Below, in pieces: positions 51,822 through 63,554 of a DNA stretch of 64,000 nucleotides. Positions within the stretch are counted from its first letter, which is position 1; each line of letters opens with the position of its first letter. The notes beneath the pieces were generated by a model. The model ran no database searches. It was not told where the DNA came from and saw nothing but the letters and a program-made list of their open reading frames with translations. Both the position numbers and the translations under genes were made by a program. The DNA lies in the NCBI RefSeq assembly GCF_041146395.1, contig NC_091012.1, forward strand, positions 16,420,193 through 16,484,192, read 5' to 3'. The stretch comes from Eulemur rufifrons (Eukaryota > Chordata > Mammalia > Primates > Lemuridae).

Positions 51822-52682
51822 TGTTAGTTGAAAAGCTGCCTCGTCTCAGGAGGGCGTATCGCTGGTCAGTAGAAGCTGCACTTCAAAGAGACAGTTGTAA
51901 ACTGGGCCTTTGGTTCTAATCTGTTTTGAAAGACAAGGCAGGCCTTTCCCTTAGAACCAAAAGGTTGCCTGAGCTGACAGGCGTAGACCCCCAGAGATGA
52001 GATCTGATGAGATAGATATGCTAATGCCCAAGCCGGGCCCAGAAGGAACCATGCGGTTAAAGTAATTATCACAAAGCACAGCTCATGTTGACTTCTGAGA
52101 TCATCTCTGTCTCCAGGAACACAATCACCGGAGCCAAGATGTCTCTGTATTTTGCTAAAGTAATAGCCTTATCATAAAACTTAGAAGTTTGCCCCAAGAA
52201 GAATTTATAACTCATTGTTCCCCTAGTTAGAGTTAGTTAAAGGATCTGTAGTAGCCTTTTAGGAGACTTTGACCCTACAGCAAATTGCCTGTTAGTATGA
52301 AAATTCTGTTGCCGTTGGCAACCGGAGCCTGTATCTACCCTATATAATACCTGTGTGGAGTTTTAGTTGAGAATATATTTTATGCGGGTAAAAATATATC
52401 CATCCGGATACCCTCCTGTATCTATTTTCATAAGCCTTTACTTTATAAACTATATCTTTGGCTCTGTGTATTATTATTGCCATTACTTTATTTTTTATTT
52501 CTGTTTCCTACTATTTTTTTCATCCTTTGCGATGACCCCTGCCTGAGAGACCTGATCAGAAGAAAAAACCTCTTTACAGGGAGTGTAGCTAACTCCCTGC
52601 AAACTGGTGTAGTCAACTTAGAGATCTGATCAGAAAAAAGAGAAAAAAACCTCTTTGCAGGGAGTGTAGCTAACTCCCAGCA
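51822..52682 (+). mobile_element. Solo ERV LTR with duplicated tail
   Basis: Starts near TG ('tgttagttgaaaagctgcc'), has 'accctatataatacctg' as a TATA region and ends CA. Its 3' end is duplicated: 'gtagctaactccctgca' ends at 52601 and a second version ends at 52682. The 3' 290 bp match 39780-40071. The exact 5' boundary is uncertain and no TSD was found. Confidence 0.7.
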
Positions 52683-52796
52683 CCCTTTCAGTATTTACTT
52701 TCTCGAAAATAAATTAAATCAATCAAAAGACATATTTTGTCTGAATAAATTGGAGAAATAAGATCCAACTCTATGCTTTCTACAAAAGACCTACTT

Positions 52797-53105
52797 TTTG
52801 GGGGTGGGGGACAGAGTCTCACTCTGTTGCCTGGGTTAAAGTGCCGTGGCATCAGCCTAGCTCACAGCAACCTCAAACTCCTGGGCTCAAGTAACCCTCC
52901 TGCCTCAGCCTCTCGAGTAGCTGGGACTACAGGCATGTGCCATCATACCCAGCTGATTTTTTCTATATATTTCTAGTTATTCAGCTAATTTCTTTCTATT
53001 TTTAGTAGAGACAGGATCTCGCTATTGCTCAGGCTGGTCTCAAACTCCTGAGCTCAAACAATGAGAGTGCTAGGATTACAGGAGTGAGCCACCACACCCG
53101 GCAAA
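52797..53105 (-). mobile_element. Dimeric Alu, antisense
   Basis: Runs from 'gacagagtctcactctgttg' to 'gtgagccaccacacccggc'. Diverged 14-bp flanks 'aaaagacctacttt' and 'aaaaaacttacttt' look like a TSD. A deletion of about 16 nt lies in the left arm near 53062. Confidence 0.88.
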
Positions 53106-54204
53106 AAACTTACTTTAGATGTAAGGGCACAGAGGATTGTAAGTAAAAGAATTGAAAAAAGTTATTGAATGCAATGTCAAATACTCCCACATTGACAAAA
53201 TATATGTTACGTCAAAAATTGTCATAGGGGACAGCAAAGGGAATTATATAATGATCAAAGAGTCTATTGATCAGGAAGCTATCACAAGTATTAATCCTTA
53301 TGCATCTACCACTACAGCTCCCAAATATATGAAGCAACTTTTTACAGAATTGAAGCAAGAATCACACAATATCACAAGAACAGTAGTATAATTTGATAAC
53401 ATCCTTTCCATAATGAAAAGAAGTCAAGAGACAACAAAACAAAATGAAACAGAAGATGTGAACACTATAGATTACATCTAAAAGTCTTATACTGAACTCT
53501 CCACTCTACACACTATTTTTAAGCAAACATAGCACATTATAGCAGATAGACAACCTGCTAAGCCACAAAACAAGTCTCAACAAATTTAAGCACATAAAAA
53601 TCACACAAAGTATTATTTCTGACTACAATAGAATAAAACTAGAAGTAAAAATCAAAAGGAAAGTGATATGTCCACAACTATGTGGAAATTAAACAAAAAA
53701 CTACTTGAAACACTTATTTTTTCAAAAGCTAAAAGATTTAATATTATTAATATGTCAATGCTACCCAAAGTGATCTACAGATTTGATGAAATCTCTGTCA
53801 AAATACCAATGCAAATTTTTACAGAAGTGTTAAAATATTCTAAAATTTCTATGGAATCTCAAAGATTAAAAAAAAAAAACCAGAAGAAACAATATTGTAA
53901 TAGAAAAACACAGAGGCAACAGATTTTCCAATTTCAAAACATATTACAAAGCTATGTTATTCAAAACAGTGTGGTGCCGGCATAAAGACAGACAAATAGA
54001 TGATTAAATACATTTAAAAACCCAGAAATAAACACTCATGTATAATAAATATATTGACAACTTATTCTCAGCAATTCTCACCAGAACATCACAGTGAGGA
54101 AAGGACAGTCTCTTCAATAAATAAGGTTAGGAATACTGGAAATCCAAACTGGACAAATTAAAGTTGGACCTTACCTTGTACTACACACAAACAAGAACTC
54201 AAAA

Positions 54205-55525
54205 TAGACTGACTTATTTTTTGTAGCCTTTCTAAATTGAATTTTTACATTTCTATTTTAGTTTACTGTTAGTGTAGAGAAATAGTATTAGTTTTTATGT
54301 TGATTTTGTATTCTGTAACTTTACTGATTTTTTAAGAGTTCTAACAATTTGGGGTGTGTGTGTAGTTTCTTGGGTTTTTTTTTTAAATATAAGATCACTT
54401 TGTCTGCAAACAGGGACAATTTGTCTTCTCACTTTCCAGTTTAAATGATTTTAGTTCTTTCTCCTCTTTTTCTCACAATGGCTTCCAATACTATATTGAA
54501 TAGGACTGGGGAAAACAGGTATTCTTGTCTTGTTGGAAATCTCAGAGAAAAAGTTTGCAGCATTTCCCTGTTCATTATGTTATCATTTTTTTTATATATG
54601 GCCTTTATTGTGTTGATATACATATCTTGTATACCTAATTTGTTGAGTGTTTTTATTATAAAGGAATGTTGTCAAATGCTTTTTCTGCATCTACAATAGC
54701 TGTAAAAAATTAAGATATCTAGCAATAAACTTAAAAAGCTGAAAGATATAGATACTAAAAACTATAAAATAGGGATGAAGAAATTGAAATACACATGAAT
54801 AAATGGAAAGTTACCTTTTGTTAATGGATTTGAAAAATAATTTTTAAATGGCCATACTACCCAAAGTGATGTACAACTTCAATGTAATTTCTATCAAAAT
54901 ACCAATGACATTCATCACAGAAATTTAAAAAAATTCCTAAAAATGTATATGAAACTAGAAAATGTCCTAAATAGTGAAAGCAATCCTGAGCAAAAAGAAC
55001 AAACCTGAAGTCACAGTATATGACTTCAAAATTTACTAAAAAGCTATAGTAACCAAACAGCATGGTACTGGCATACAAACATGGATGGATCTAAAGGACA
55101 TAATGTTAAGTGGAATAAGCCAGACACAAAAAGACAAATACTGTATGATTGTACTCATGTGTGGTATGTTTAAAAAAAAGTTGAGATCATAGAAGCAGAA
55201 AGTAGAACAATGGTTACCAGAGACTAAGGGAAGGGGACGATGAGGTGAGGTTGGTTAACAGGTACAAAATTACAATTAGAAAGAAGAAACAAGTTTTGGT
55301 TTTCTATTGCATAGTAAGATGAATATGGTTAAGAGTAAGGTATTGTATATTACAAAATAGTTAGAAGACCAGCTTGTGGATATTTTCACCACGAAGAAAT
55401 AATAAATGCATGAGGTAATGAATACACTAAATATCATGATTTCATTATTATACAACATATATATGTGAAACATCAAATTGTATCCTGTAAATATGCACAA
55501 TTATAAGTGTCAATTAAAAACATAG
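54205..55525 (+). mobile_element. Third 5'-inverted L1
   Basis: 54205-54705 is antisense RT sequence (minus frame INTIKAIYKK, FSPVLFNIVLEAI). From 54705 the sense strand continues from the following RT block ('gatatctagcaataaactta') to the 3' end at about 55525. The two parts are adjacent in L1 order, as in twin priming. The outer L1M resumes in register at about 55530. Confidence 0.65.
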
Positions 55526-56200
55526 ACAAAGACTTAAATGTAAGACCTAAACTCCTAGAAGCATATATAAAAGGAAAGCTTCATTACAATTACCCTTTGT
55601 AATGATTTCTTGGATATAATATCAAAGTTATCACACAACAAAAGCAAGAATATGCACATGGTACTACATCAGTGTATCCAAAATATCTCAAACTTATTCA
55701 AAGCAAAACATGGAATAGATATTTGCACATTTGCAAACATTGCAGCATTATTTACTAAAGACAATACCTGGAAACAAACAAAATGTCCCTTTATCGATGA
55801 GTAAATAAAGAAATTGGCATATACATATAATGGAATATTATTTAGCCTTAAAAATGTTCATCTTGACACATATTACAGCAAGGACAAAATGTTGAGGATA
55901 ATATGTTAAGTAAAACAAAGCAGTCATAAAGAAACAGTCACTGTATTATTATACTCATAAAGTATGTGAAGTAGTCAAACTCACAGAAAGAGACAGTAGA
56001 GTGATGTTTTTCAGGAGCTAGAGAGAGGTAGAAAGAATCATTTCTTGTTTAATGTCTATTCACTTTTTGTTTAATAAGATAAAAATGATCTAGAAATATG
56101 TTGAAAAACTATGTGAATATACTTAACACTACTGAACTGTATACTTAAAAATGTTTTATATAACAATTTTATGTATTTTACCACAATTAAAAATTTGGCT

Positions 56201-56668
56201 ACCTAAAGAGATAATTAGAAAACTTTTCAAAAATCACCTTCAAATAACAAAATTGTTTCTCTCATAAAATAACATAAATTCAAACAATAAATACATTGTG
56301 AATTTAAGACTATTTCCTTCACCACTCACATAGATAGGATAAAGCAATCACTGATAACAAACCAGCACATGCACGTACACACACACACACACACACACAC
56401 ACGCACGATAAGTCCTGAACAAGCATGGACCATATAAGTCCTGAACCATGTATGAGCAATTTTTATAAAGTCAAAACACACACAGATATTTTATAGGCAA
56501 CAGACATATGCCCAAAGTATATAGAAATCATGTACCACATTATTTTAAGTGTACAGAGCTAAACATTATCATCCATTTCATAATATTCAGGCTCAAAATA
56601 AAAAATACAATGCACTCATCTGAGAAATCATACACTCAAAAGAAACACAGTAATATGGACTTGAAAAC
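56201..56668. other. AT-rich DNA with a (CA)n tract
   Basis: (AC)n at 56377-56402. Otherwise nothing is recognised. Confidence 0.5.
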
Positions 56669-56684
56669 AAGAATGAGAGAAATT
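56669..56684. repeat. 5' TSD of full-length L1
   Basis: The 16-mer 'aagaatgagagaaatt' recurs perfectly at 62982-62997. Confidence 0.97.
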
Positions 56685-57730
56685 GAATTCTGGAAGATGG
56701 CGGAATGGTGGTGACCTCCTGGATTCGTGCTCCCGGAGTGGAAGGCATGGGTCTCGGACTGCCACAACGCTAGAGGTTCACTCCCCCACAAGAACGGCGG
56801 CGTGAACCCACGGAGAATCAGCGTGGGACAGAGAGAGAACGAGAAAGGACTGAGGTGATCGGGAAATACAGCGCGAAAAACTAGAGAGTGCGGAGGGTCA
56901 TCAGAGAAGGGAGCGCGGGACGGTTGTACGCACCCCACCAGAGAGTGGGGTGGGTTCAGCCCCACAGGAAAGCATCTTGTTCCCCCTCTGACCTCCACAC
57001 CCACTCAATTGGGGATTTGCCCAAAGTCGGCGCAGAATTGCCGCGGGAGACGTGAGCTCTGCAGAGGAGACATTGGCGGGAGGCTTTTTGGACCCTAGAA
57101 CGCTGTGCGCTGTGCGCGGCTGAGGCGCCTAGCAACTGTCTCCTATACGCGGGCTGCGGGGCTGCCTCCCTCCCGGCTCGAGCAGACGCCGATCTGTCTC
57201 GTTTAGGCGGGGCTGGGTTCTCCCGGTCTCGGCTCCTCTGGCCTCTGCCGGTCGCTGAGCGTTCAACCCCAGTGACAGTGCTGCAGACGGGCGGTCGCCA
57301 TTGTTGGGTTTTGCACCCTAAACCCGGTGAAGTGATTGGGTACCGGGCGGCTCCCTTCCCTAGTCCACGGACCGACTAGGAGCTAAGCCTTTGTGTGAAC
57401 ACTGAGTGGTTCCCCAGTCACGAGAGAGTCGAGCGTGGACCTTGCGGACATTGGGGCGGGGAGGACCATCGCCCACGGGAACTGCAGCGGCTGGGGCGCT
57501 GGGCGAACGAGGGCGCCGCTCCCCTCCCCCTATCCACTGTCTTTCTCGCAGAGAGAGACGGAAACCACCTCGGGAGAGGAAGAGGAGCAGCCCCCCCAGC
57601 GGAGGTAGCAAAACCCTGAACAACACGCGAAGGGCTCCCCCTAGCGACAGAGGAGGCAGCTTACCTGGCGCTCACGGCCTGCCCCTTTCCAGACTAAAGC
57701 TGAAAGAAGGAATCTTAAGGATTCATCCAG
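56685..57730 (+). promoter_or_regulatory. L1 5' UTR and internal promoter
   Basis: A GC- and CpG-rich region of about 1 kb, very different from the AT-rich flanks. 'aagatggcgg' at 56694-56703, ten bases from the 5' end, is a YY1 site in the place where human L1 carries one for start-site choice. High CpG content suggests it would be silenced by methylation. Minus-strand frames of 122 codons (57004-56636) and 88 codons (57626-57360) lie here. Confidence 0.85.
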
Positions 57731-58735
57731 ATGGGAAGGGCTCAGCGAAAGAACTCTGGAAGTATAAAGAATCAAACTGAAACTTCACCCTCAAAGAGGA
57801 TTACTAGTTCACCACCAATTAACACAAACCAGATTCCAAATAGCAACATGTCACAGGAAGAATTTCAAACATGGATCATAAACACGCTGAACAGCATGCA
57901 AGTAAAAATGGATAATCAACATAAAGAAACCACAAAAAAGATCCAGGACTTGGAAGAAAAATTCACCAAAGAAATTGAAATACTGAAGAAAAATCAAACT
58001 GAACTCCTGGAAGTGAAGAATTTATTCAAGGAGCTACAAAACACAGTGGAAAGTCTCAAGAGCAGGGTAGATCAAACAGAAGAAAGAATCTCAGAGATCG
58101 AAGACAACACTCTCCAATTAAATAAGTCAGTTACAGAGCTGAAACAAACAAACATGAGAATTAACCACAGTCTACAAGAAATGTGGGATTATGTGAAGAA
58201 GCCTAACGTCAGAGTTATCGGCATTCCTGAGGGTGAAGAAGACAATAAGCAAGGGTTGAATAAACTATTTGAAGATATAATTGAGGAAAATTTCCCAGGC
58301 CTAGCCAAATCTCTAGATATACAGGTTCAAGAAGCTCAAAGAACCCCTGGGAGATTCATACCAAATAGGAAGACACCACGTCATGTAGTCATTAGACTGA
58401 CCAAAATATCCACTAAAGAGGCCCTTCTTCGAGCTGTAAGGAGAAAGAATCAATTAACATAAAAAGGAAAGTCCATCCGAATCACGCCAGATTTCTCAAC
58501 TGAAACCTTACAAGCAAGAAGAGATTGGGGCCCCATTCTCACTCTTCTGAAACAGAATAATGCCCAGCCTAGAATCCTGTATCCAGCTAAGCTCAGTTTT
58601 ATATATGAAGGTGAAATTAAGACATTCTCAGATAAACAAAAACTTAGGGAATTCACCAAGACAAGACCAGCTCTCCAAGAAGTACTCAAAACAGAGTTAC
58701 ACATGGTCCAGCACAAGAAGGACCCTCGAATGTAA
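57731..58735 (+). pseudogene. L1 ORF1, one nonsense codon
   Basis: The full reading frame would give 334 residues, close to the 338 of human ORF1p, the trimeric RNA-binding chaperone of the L1 particle. In order it shows a basic N-terminus, a long coiled coil at about residues 50-150 (KKIQDLEEKFTKEIEILKK; leucine-rich heptads), and an RNA-recognition domain at about 157-250 ([21 protein letters not shown]). Codon 244 (58460-58462) is TAA where the inverted copy at 22.67 kb has TAC (tyrosine). Beyond it the frame stays open through the C-terminal domain to TAA at 58733-58735. As it stands, the product lacks the C-terminal domain needed for nucleic-acid binding and chaperone activity. Confidence 0.93.
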
Positions 58736-58774
58736 CACTAATCAAGAGATAAATATAAAAACCCAGTTATCATA

Positions 58775-61700
58775 ATGGCTCAAGAGAGAAAACAGATCAA
58801 TGAAATTCAACCCAAATTGAGGAAAAGCAATCTGTCTCACCTATCAGTTCTCTCATTAAATGTGAATGGATTGAATTCCCCACTCAAGAGACATAGACTG
58901 GCCCAATGGATAAAAAAATATAAGCCAAGTATCTGCTGTCTTCAGGAAACTCATCTAACCTGCAAGGATGCATTTAGGCTGAAGATAAAAGGATGGAAAT
59001 CAATATTCCAAGCAAATGGAACCCAAAAGAAAGCTGGCGTGGCGGTTCTAATCTCCGATAACGTAGTTTTCAAATCAACAAAAGTAAAGAAAGACAAAGA
59101 TGGTTACTATATACTGGTGAAGGGTACAATTCAACAAGAAGACATAACTATACTTAATATATATGCACCCAATCTAGGTGCACCCAGATTCATAAAGCAA
59201 ACCCTACTTGATCTCAACCAAATGATAGATAACAACACGTTAGTAGCCGGAGATTTTAACACGCCACTGACAGTTCAGGACAGATCTTCCAAACAAAAAA
59301 TGAACAAAGAAATAGTGGACTTAAATACAACGCTCGATCAAATGGGCCTGACTGATATCTACAGGACATTCTACCCAAAAACCACTGAATATACTTTCTT
59401 CTCATCAGCTCATGGGACATTCTCCAAGATTGACCATATCTTAGGTCATAAAGCATGCCTTAAAAAATTTAAAAATATAGAAATTATACCATGCATCTTC
59501 TCAGATCACAGTGGAATAAAAGTAACAATGAACCCTAACAGAAATCCTCACTTCTACTCAAAGTCATGGAAGCTAAATAACCTTCTCCTGAACAATCATT
59601 TTATAAATGAAGAAATCAAGTCGGAAATCAAAAGATTTTTTGAATTAAACGACAAAGGAGATACAACCTATCAAAATCTGTGGGACACAGCTAAAGCAGT
59701 CCTGAGAGGAAAATTTATTTCCATAAATGCTTATACCAAAAAGACAGAAAACCTACAATTAGACAATCTAATGAATAGACTCAAAGTGCTGGAGAAGGAA
59801 GAACAGACCGATCCCAAACCCAGCAGAAGGAGAGAAATTATTAAGATTAAATCAGAACTAAATGAAAAGGACAACAATCAAACCATAAGGGAGATTAATA
59901 AAACCAAAAGTTGGTTCTTTGAAAAAATAAACAAAATTGACACACCTCTGGCTAGACTAACCAAGAACAGAAAAGAAAAATCTCTTATAACCTCCATCAG
60001 GAACACAAAAGGAGTAATCACGACTGATGCCACAGAGATACAGGATACCATATATGAATTCTACAAAAATCTTTATGCACACAAATTAGAAAACCTGGAG
60101 GAAATGGACAAATTTCTAGAAACACACAGCCTTCCCAGGCTCAACCAGGAAGAAGTAGAATTCCTAAATAGACCGATATCTAGATCTGAAATCGAAACAG
60201 CAATAAAAAACCTTCCCAAAAAGAAAAGCCCTGGACCAGATGGGTTCACACCTGAATTCTACCATACCTACAAAGAAGAACTGGTGCCCATCCTACATAA
60301 ACTATTCTCCAATATAGAGAAGGATGGGATTCTCCCCAACACTTTTTACCAAGCCAACATAACCCTAATACCAAAACCAGGAAAGGATGCAACTAAAACA
60401 GAGAACTATAGACCAATTTCTCTTATGAATATAGATGCAAAAATCCTCAATAAAATTCTAGCAAATCGAATCCAAGTGCTTATCAAAAAAATAATCCATC
60501 ACGACCAAGTGGGCTTCATCCCAGAGATGCAGGGATGGTTTAACATACGCAAATCTATAAATGTAATTCATCACATAAATAGAAGCAAAAATAAAGATCA
60601 TATGATACTCTCAATAGATGCAGAAAAAGCATTCGACAAAATTCAACACCCTTTTATGATAAGAACACTCAAAAAAATAGGCATAGACGGGGCCTATCTA
60701 AAAATGATACAAGCCATATATGACAAACCCACAGCCAACATCATACTGAATGGGGAAAAACTGAAAGCATTCCCACTTCGAACTGGAACCAGACAAGGCT
60801 GCCCACTGTCCCCATTACTTTTCAACATAGTATTGGAAGTCCTTGCAAGAGCTATCAGGCAAGAGAGCAGAATCAAGGGAGTCCAAATAGGGACAGAAGA
60901 GATCAAACTCTCACTCTTTGCTGATGATATGATGTTATATCTAGAAAACCCCAAGATTTCAACCAAGAGACTCCTGGAATTGATTAATGAATTCAGCAAA
61001 GTCTCAGGATACAAAATCAATACACACAAATCAGAGGCATTCATATACGCCAATAACAGTCAAACGGAGAACCAAATTAAGGACTCAATACCCTTCAAAA
61101 TAGCAACAAAGAAAATAAAATATCTAGGAATATATCTAACTAAGGAAGTAAAGGACCTCTATAGGGAGAACTATGAAACTCTGAGGAAGGAAATCGCAGA
61201 ACATGTAAATAGGTGGAAAACCATACCATGCTCATGGATCGGTAGAATCAACATTGTTAAAATGTCTATACTGCCCAAAGTTATCTACAGATTCAATGCA
61301 ATCCCTATTAAATTACCAACATCTTTTTTCACAGACATAGAAAAAATAATTTTACGCTTTGTATGGAATCAGAGAAGACCCCGTTTAGCAAAAGCAATAT
61401 TAAACAACAAAAACAAAATGGGAGGTATTAATTTGCCAGACTTCAAACTTTACTACAAGGCTGTGGTTCTAAAAACAGCCTGGTACTGGCACAAGTGCCG
61501 AGACACAGACCAGTGGAACAGAACAGAAAATCCAAATATAAAACCATCCTCATATAGCCATCTAATCTTTGACAAAGCAGAAAAAAACATACTCTGGGGA
61601 AAAGATTCCTTATTTAATAAATGGTGCTGGGAAAACTGGATATCCACATGTAGAAGACTAAAACAGGACACACAGCTCTCACCCCTCACAAAAATCAAAT

Positions 61701-62653
61701 CACGTTGGTTAACAGACTTAAACCTTAGGTCAGAAACTATTAGAATTCTAGAAGAAAACGTAGGTAAGACTCTTACAGACATTGGCCTAGGCAAAGAATT
61801 TATGAGGAAGACCCCTAAGGCAATCACAGCAGCAACAAAAATAAATAAATGGGACCTGATCAAATTAAAAAGCTTCTGCACAGCCAAAGAAACAGTCACA
61901 AGAGTAAATAGACAACCTACAGAATGGGAAAAAATTTTCGCATACTACACATCAGATAAAGGACTGATAACAAGAATCTATTTAGAACTCAGGAAAATCA
62001 GTAAGAAAAAAGCGAACAACCCTATCAAAAAGTGGGCAAAGGACATGAATAGAAATTTTTCAAAAGAAGATATAAAAATGGCTAACAAACATATGAAAAA
62101 GTGTTCAACATCTCTAATCATCAGGGAAATGCAAATCAAAACCACAATGAGATATCACTTAACTCCAGTGAGAATGGCCTTTATCAAAAAGTCCCAAAAC
62201 TATACATGTTGGCGTGGGTGTGGAGAGACAGGTACTCTCATACACTGCTGGTGGGACTGTAAACTAGTGCAGCCCCTGTGGAAAGCAATGTGGAGATACC
62301 TTAAACAGATTCAAGTAGACCTACCATTCGATCCAGCAATCCCATTACTGGGCATCTACCCAGAAGAACAAAAGTCATTCTATAAAAAAGACACCTGCAC
62401 CCGAATGTTTATAGCAGCACAATTCACAATCGCAAAGATATGGAAACAACCCAAATGCCCATCGATTCATGAATGGATTAGCAAAATGTGGTATATGTAT
62501 ACCATGGAATATTACTCAGCTATTAGAAATGATGGCGATATGGCATCTCTTTGGCTCTCCTGGAGTGAGCTGGAACCCATTCTATTAAGTGAAGTATCCC
62601 AAGAATGGAAAAACAAGCACCACATGTACTCACCAGCAAACTGGTTTCCCTGA
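58775..62653 (+). CDS. L1 ORF2p, intact (endonuclease-reverse transcriptase)
   Basis: A 1292-residue frame without interruption (human ORF2p has 1275). ORF2p nicks target DNA and reverse transcribes L1 RNA at the nick. The N-terminal endonuclease keeps its catalytic positions: N29 (SLNVNGLNS), E58 (CCLQETHL), D160 (AGDFNTPL) and H245 (SDHSG). RT blocks follow ([29 protein letters not shown]), with the catalytic FADD at residues 715-718 (D717 and D718). The cysteine motif [18 protein letters not shown] is at about 1145-1162. The start is the first ATG 40 bp after ORF1, matching MAQERE in the 22.98 kb copy. The relative offset to human is about 15 residues. All motifs look functional, so it could act on its own RNA or on SINE RNAs if transcribed. 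Confidence 0.96.
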   Translation: MAQERKQINEIQPKLRKSNLSHLSVLSLNVNGLNSPLKRHRLAQWIKKYKPSICCLQETHLTCKDAFRLKIKGWKSIFQANGTQKKAGVAVLISDNVVFKSTKVKKDKDGYYILVKGTIQQEDITILNIYAPNLGAPRFIKQTLLDLNQMIDNNTLVAGDFNTPLTVQDRSSKQKMNKEIVDLNTTLDQMGLTDIYRTFYPKTTEYTFFSSAHGTFSKIDHILGHKACLKKFKNIEIIPCIFSDHSGIKVTMNPNRNPHFYSKSWKLNNLLLNNHFINEEIKSEIKRFFELNDKGDTTYQNLWDTAKAVLRGKFISINAYTKKTENLQLDNLMNRLKVLEKEEQTDPKPSRRREIIKIKSELNEKDNNQTIREINKTKSWFFEKINKIDTPLARLTKNRKEKSLITSIRNTKGVITTDATEIQDTIYEFYKNLYAHKLENLEEMDKFLETHSLPRLNQEEVEFLNRPISRSEIETAIKNLPKKKSPGPDGFTPEFYHTYKEELVPILHKLFSNIEKDGILPNTFYQANITLIPKPGKDATKTENYRPISLMNIDAKILNKILANRIQVLIKKIIHHDQVGFIPEMQGWFNIRKSINVIHHINRSKNKDHMILSIDAEKAFDKIQHPFMIRTLKKIGIDGAYLKMIQAIYDKPTANIILNGEKLKAFPLRTGTRQGCPLSPLLFNIVLEVLARAIRQESRIKGVQIGTEEIKLSLFADDMMLYLENPKISTKRLLELINEFSKVSGYKINTHKSEAFIYANNSQTENQIKDSIPFKIATKKIKYLGIYLTKEVKDLYRENYETLRKEIAEHVNRWKTIPCSWIGRINIVKMSILPKVIYRFNAIPIKLPTSFFTDIEKIILRFVWNQRRPRLAKAILNNKNKMGGINLPDFKLYYKAVVLKTAWYWHKCRDTDQWNRTENPNIKPSSYSHLIFDKAEKNILWGKDSLFNKWCWENWISTCRRLKQDTQLSPLTKIKSRWLTDLNLRSETIRILEENVGKTLTDIGLGKEFMRKTPKAITAATKINKWDLIKLKSFCTAKETVTRVNRQPTEWEKIFAYYTSDKGLITRIYLELRKISKKKANNPIKKWAKDMNRNFSKEDIKMANKHMKKCSTSLIIREMQIKTTMRYHLTPVRMAFIKKSQNYTCWRGCGETGTLIHCWWDCKLVQPLWKAMWRYLKQIQVDLPFDPAIPLLGIYPEEQKSFYKKDTCTRMFIAAQFTIAKIWKQPKCPSIHEWISKMWYMYTMEYYSAIRNDGDMASLWLSWSELEPILLSEVSQEWKNKHHMYSPANWFP

Positions 62654-62981
62654 GAGCACATTTGGGATTCACACCAATTGGGTATTGGACAGAGGTCGGG
62701 GCTGGGTGGAAGGGATGGGTGTATACCTACTTGATGAGTGCGATGGGCACTGCCTGGGGAATGGACACGTTTGAAGTTCTCTCTGGGGGGGATGGGGTGG
62801 GGGGAGGGGAGGAGGGCACACCTACATGATGAGAGTGATGTGCACTGTCTAGGAAATGGACACAACTAAAGCTCAGACTCGGGGGGATGGGGAGGCATGG
62901 GCAATGTATATAGCCTGATCTTTTGTACCCCCTTGACGAGCTGAAAAACAAACAAAAAATAAAAAAAAAAAAAAAAAAAAA
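62654..62981 (+). other. L1 3' UTR and poly(A)
   Basis: Two similar subunits each contain 'atgagtgcgatgggcactg' or a close variant. Between them is a G-rich run at 62785-62812 with several GGGG tracts, a candidate G-quadruplex. The conserved end 'cttttgtaccccc' precedes the poly(A). Confidence 0.9.
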
Positions 62982-62997
62982 AAGAATGAGAGAAATT
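62982..62997. repeat. 3' TSD of full-length L1
   Basis: Perfect copy of 56669-56684. Confidence 0.97.
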
Positions 62998-63550
62998 TTG
63001 ATACATAAAATACTGAAGATAACATAGATATACTATTTAAAAATAATTCTTTTGTCTTTTCTCTCTGTACTTTAATGGATGCAAATAAAAATAATTCTTT
63101 AGCAATAAATTAAGACCCTATCTCAAAAAAAGTAATGCTTTCGATATCTACAATTTTTAATTGCATGCTGCCATGAAGATTGGTACTAGTTTTACATAAA
63201 ATATAGAAGCAATAATACAGCCTTCTGAAGTTAAGAAATGCTTGGCATTTCCTAATGAACAACATAAATGTTGTAAAATATGGTATAAATTACTGAAATA
63301 AAAAGTAAGGTTTTGGGATTAAATTATGCTATCATTTAAATATAGTCTGAGAAAATGGATATTAATTTTAATGATTTCTTCTTGCCTACAATAAACTTGA
63401 ACTTAACTCCAAACATTTTAATAAATATTTGGTGCCCACTAGTAATCTAATTTGCTTCGTACATAACAGGTAAATTTAGCACTTTATTTCAGAACTTTTG
63501 AATCTAAGAACCATGAACAAATTTGACATATATTTCAGAAAGTGAAGCAT
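62998..63550. other. Unassigned AT-rich DNA
   Basis: Nothing recognised. Confidence 0.4.
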
Positions 63551-63554
63551 ATAG

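Larger units (their letters stand above)
50460..56200 (+). mobile_element. Old sense L1M, multiply interrupted
   Basis: Fragments in L1 order are: ORF1 C-terminal region (about 50500-51180, for example 'cctgaagaaataatgtctga', 'acacatcataatcaaaaatt'); inter-ORF spacer (about 51190-51800); endonuclease (about 52690-52795 and 53107-53400, minor frame 53152-53391 with YIMIKESIDQEA); RT end (about 53668-54190, [16 protein letters not shown]); and C-terminus plus 3' UTR (about 55525-56200). Part of the RT is missing. It is interrupted by an LTR (51822-52682), an Alu (52797-53105) and a younger inverted L1 (54205-55525). Confidence 0.7.
56685..62981 (+). mobile_element. Full-length young L1
   Basis: About 6.3 kb with 5' UTR, ORF1, ORF2, 3' UTR and poly(A), bounded by a perfect 16-bp TSD. 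Its 5' end has the expected YY1 site. ORF2 is fully open and ORF1 carries one stop codon. The lack of other decay indicates recent insertion. The same subfamily supplies the 3' end at 26652-27024. Confidence 0.97.
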
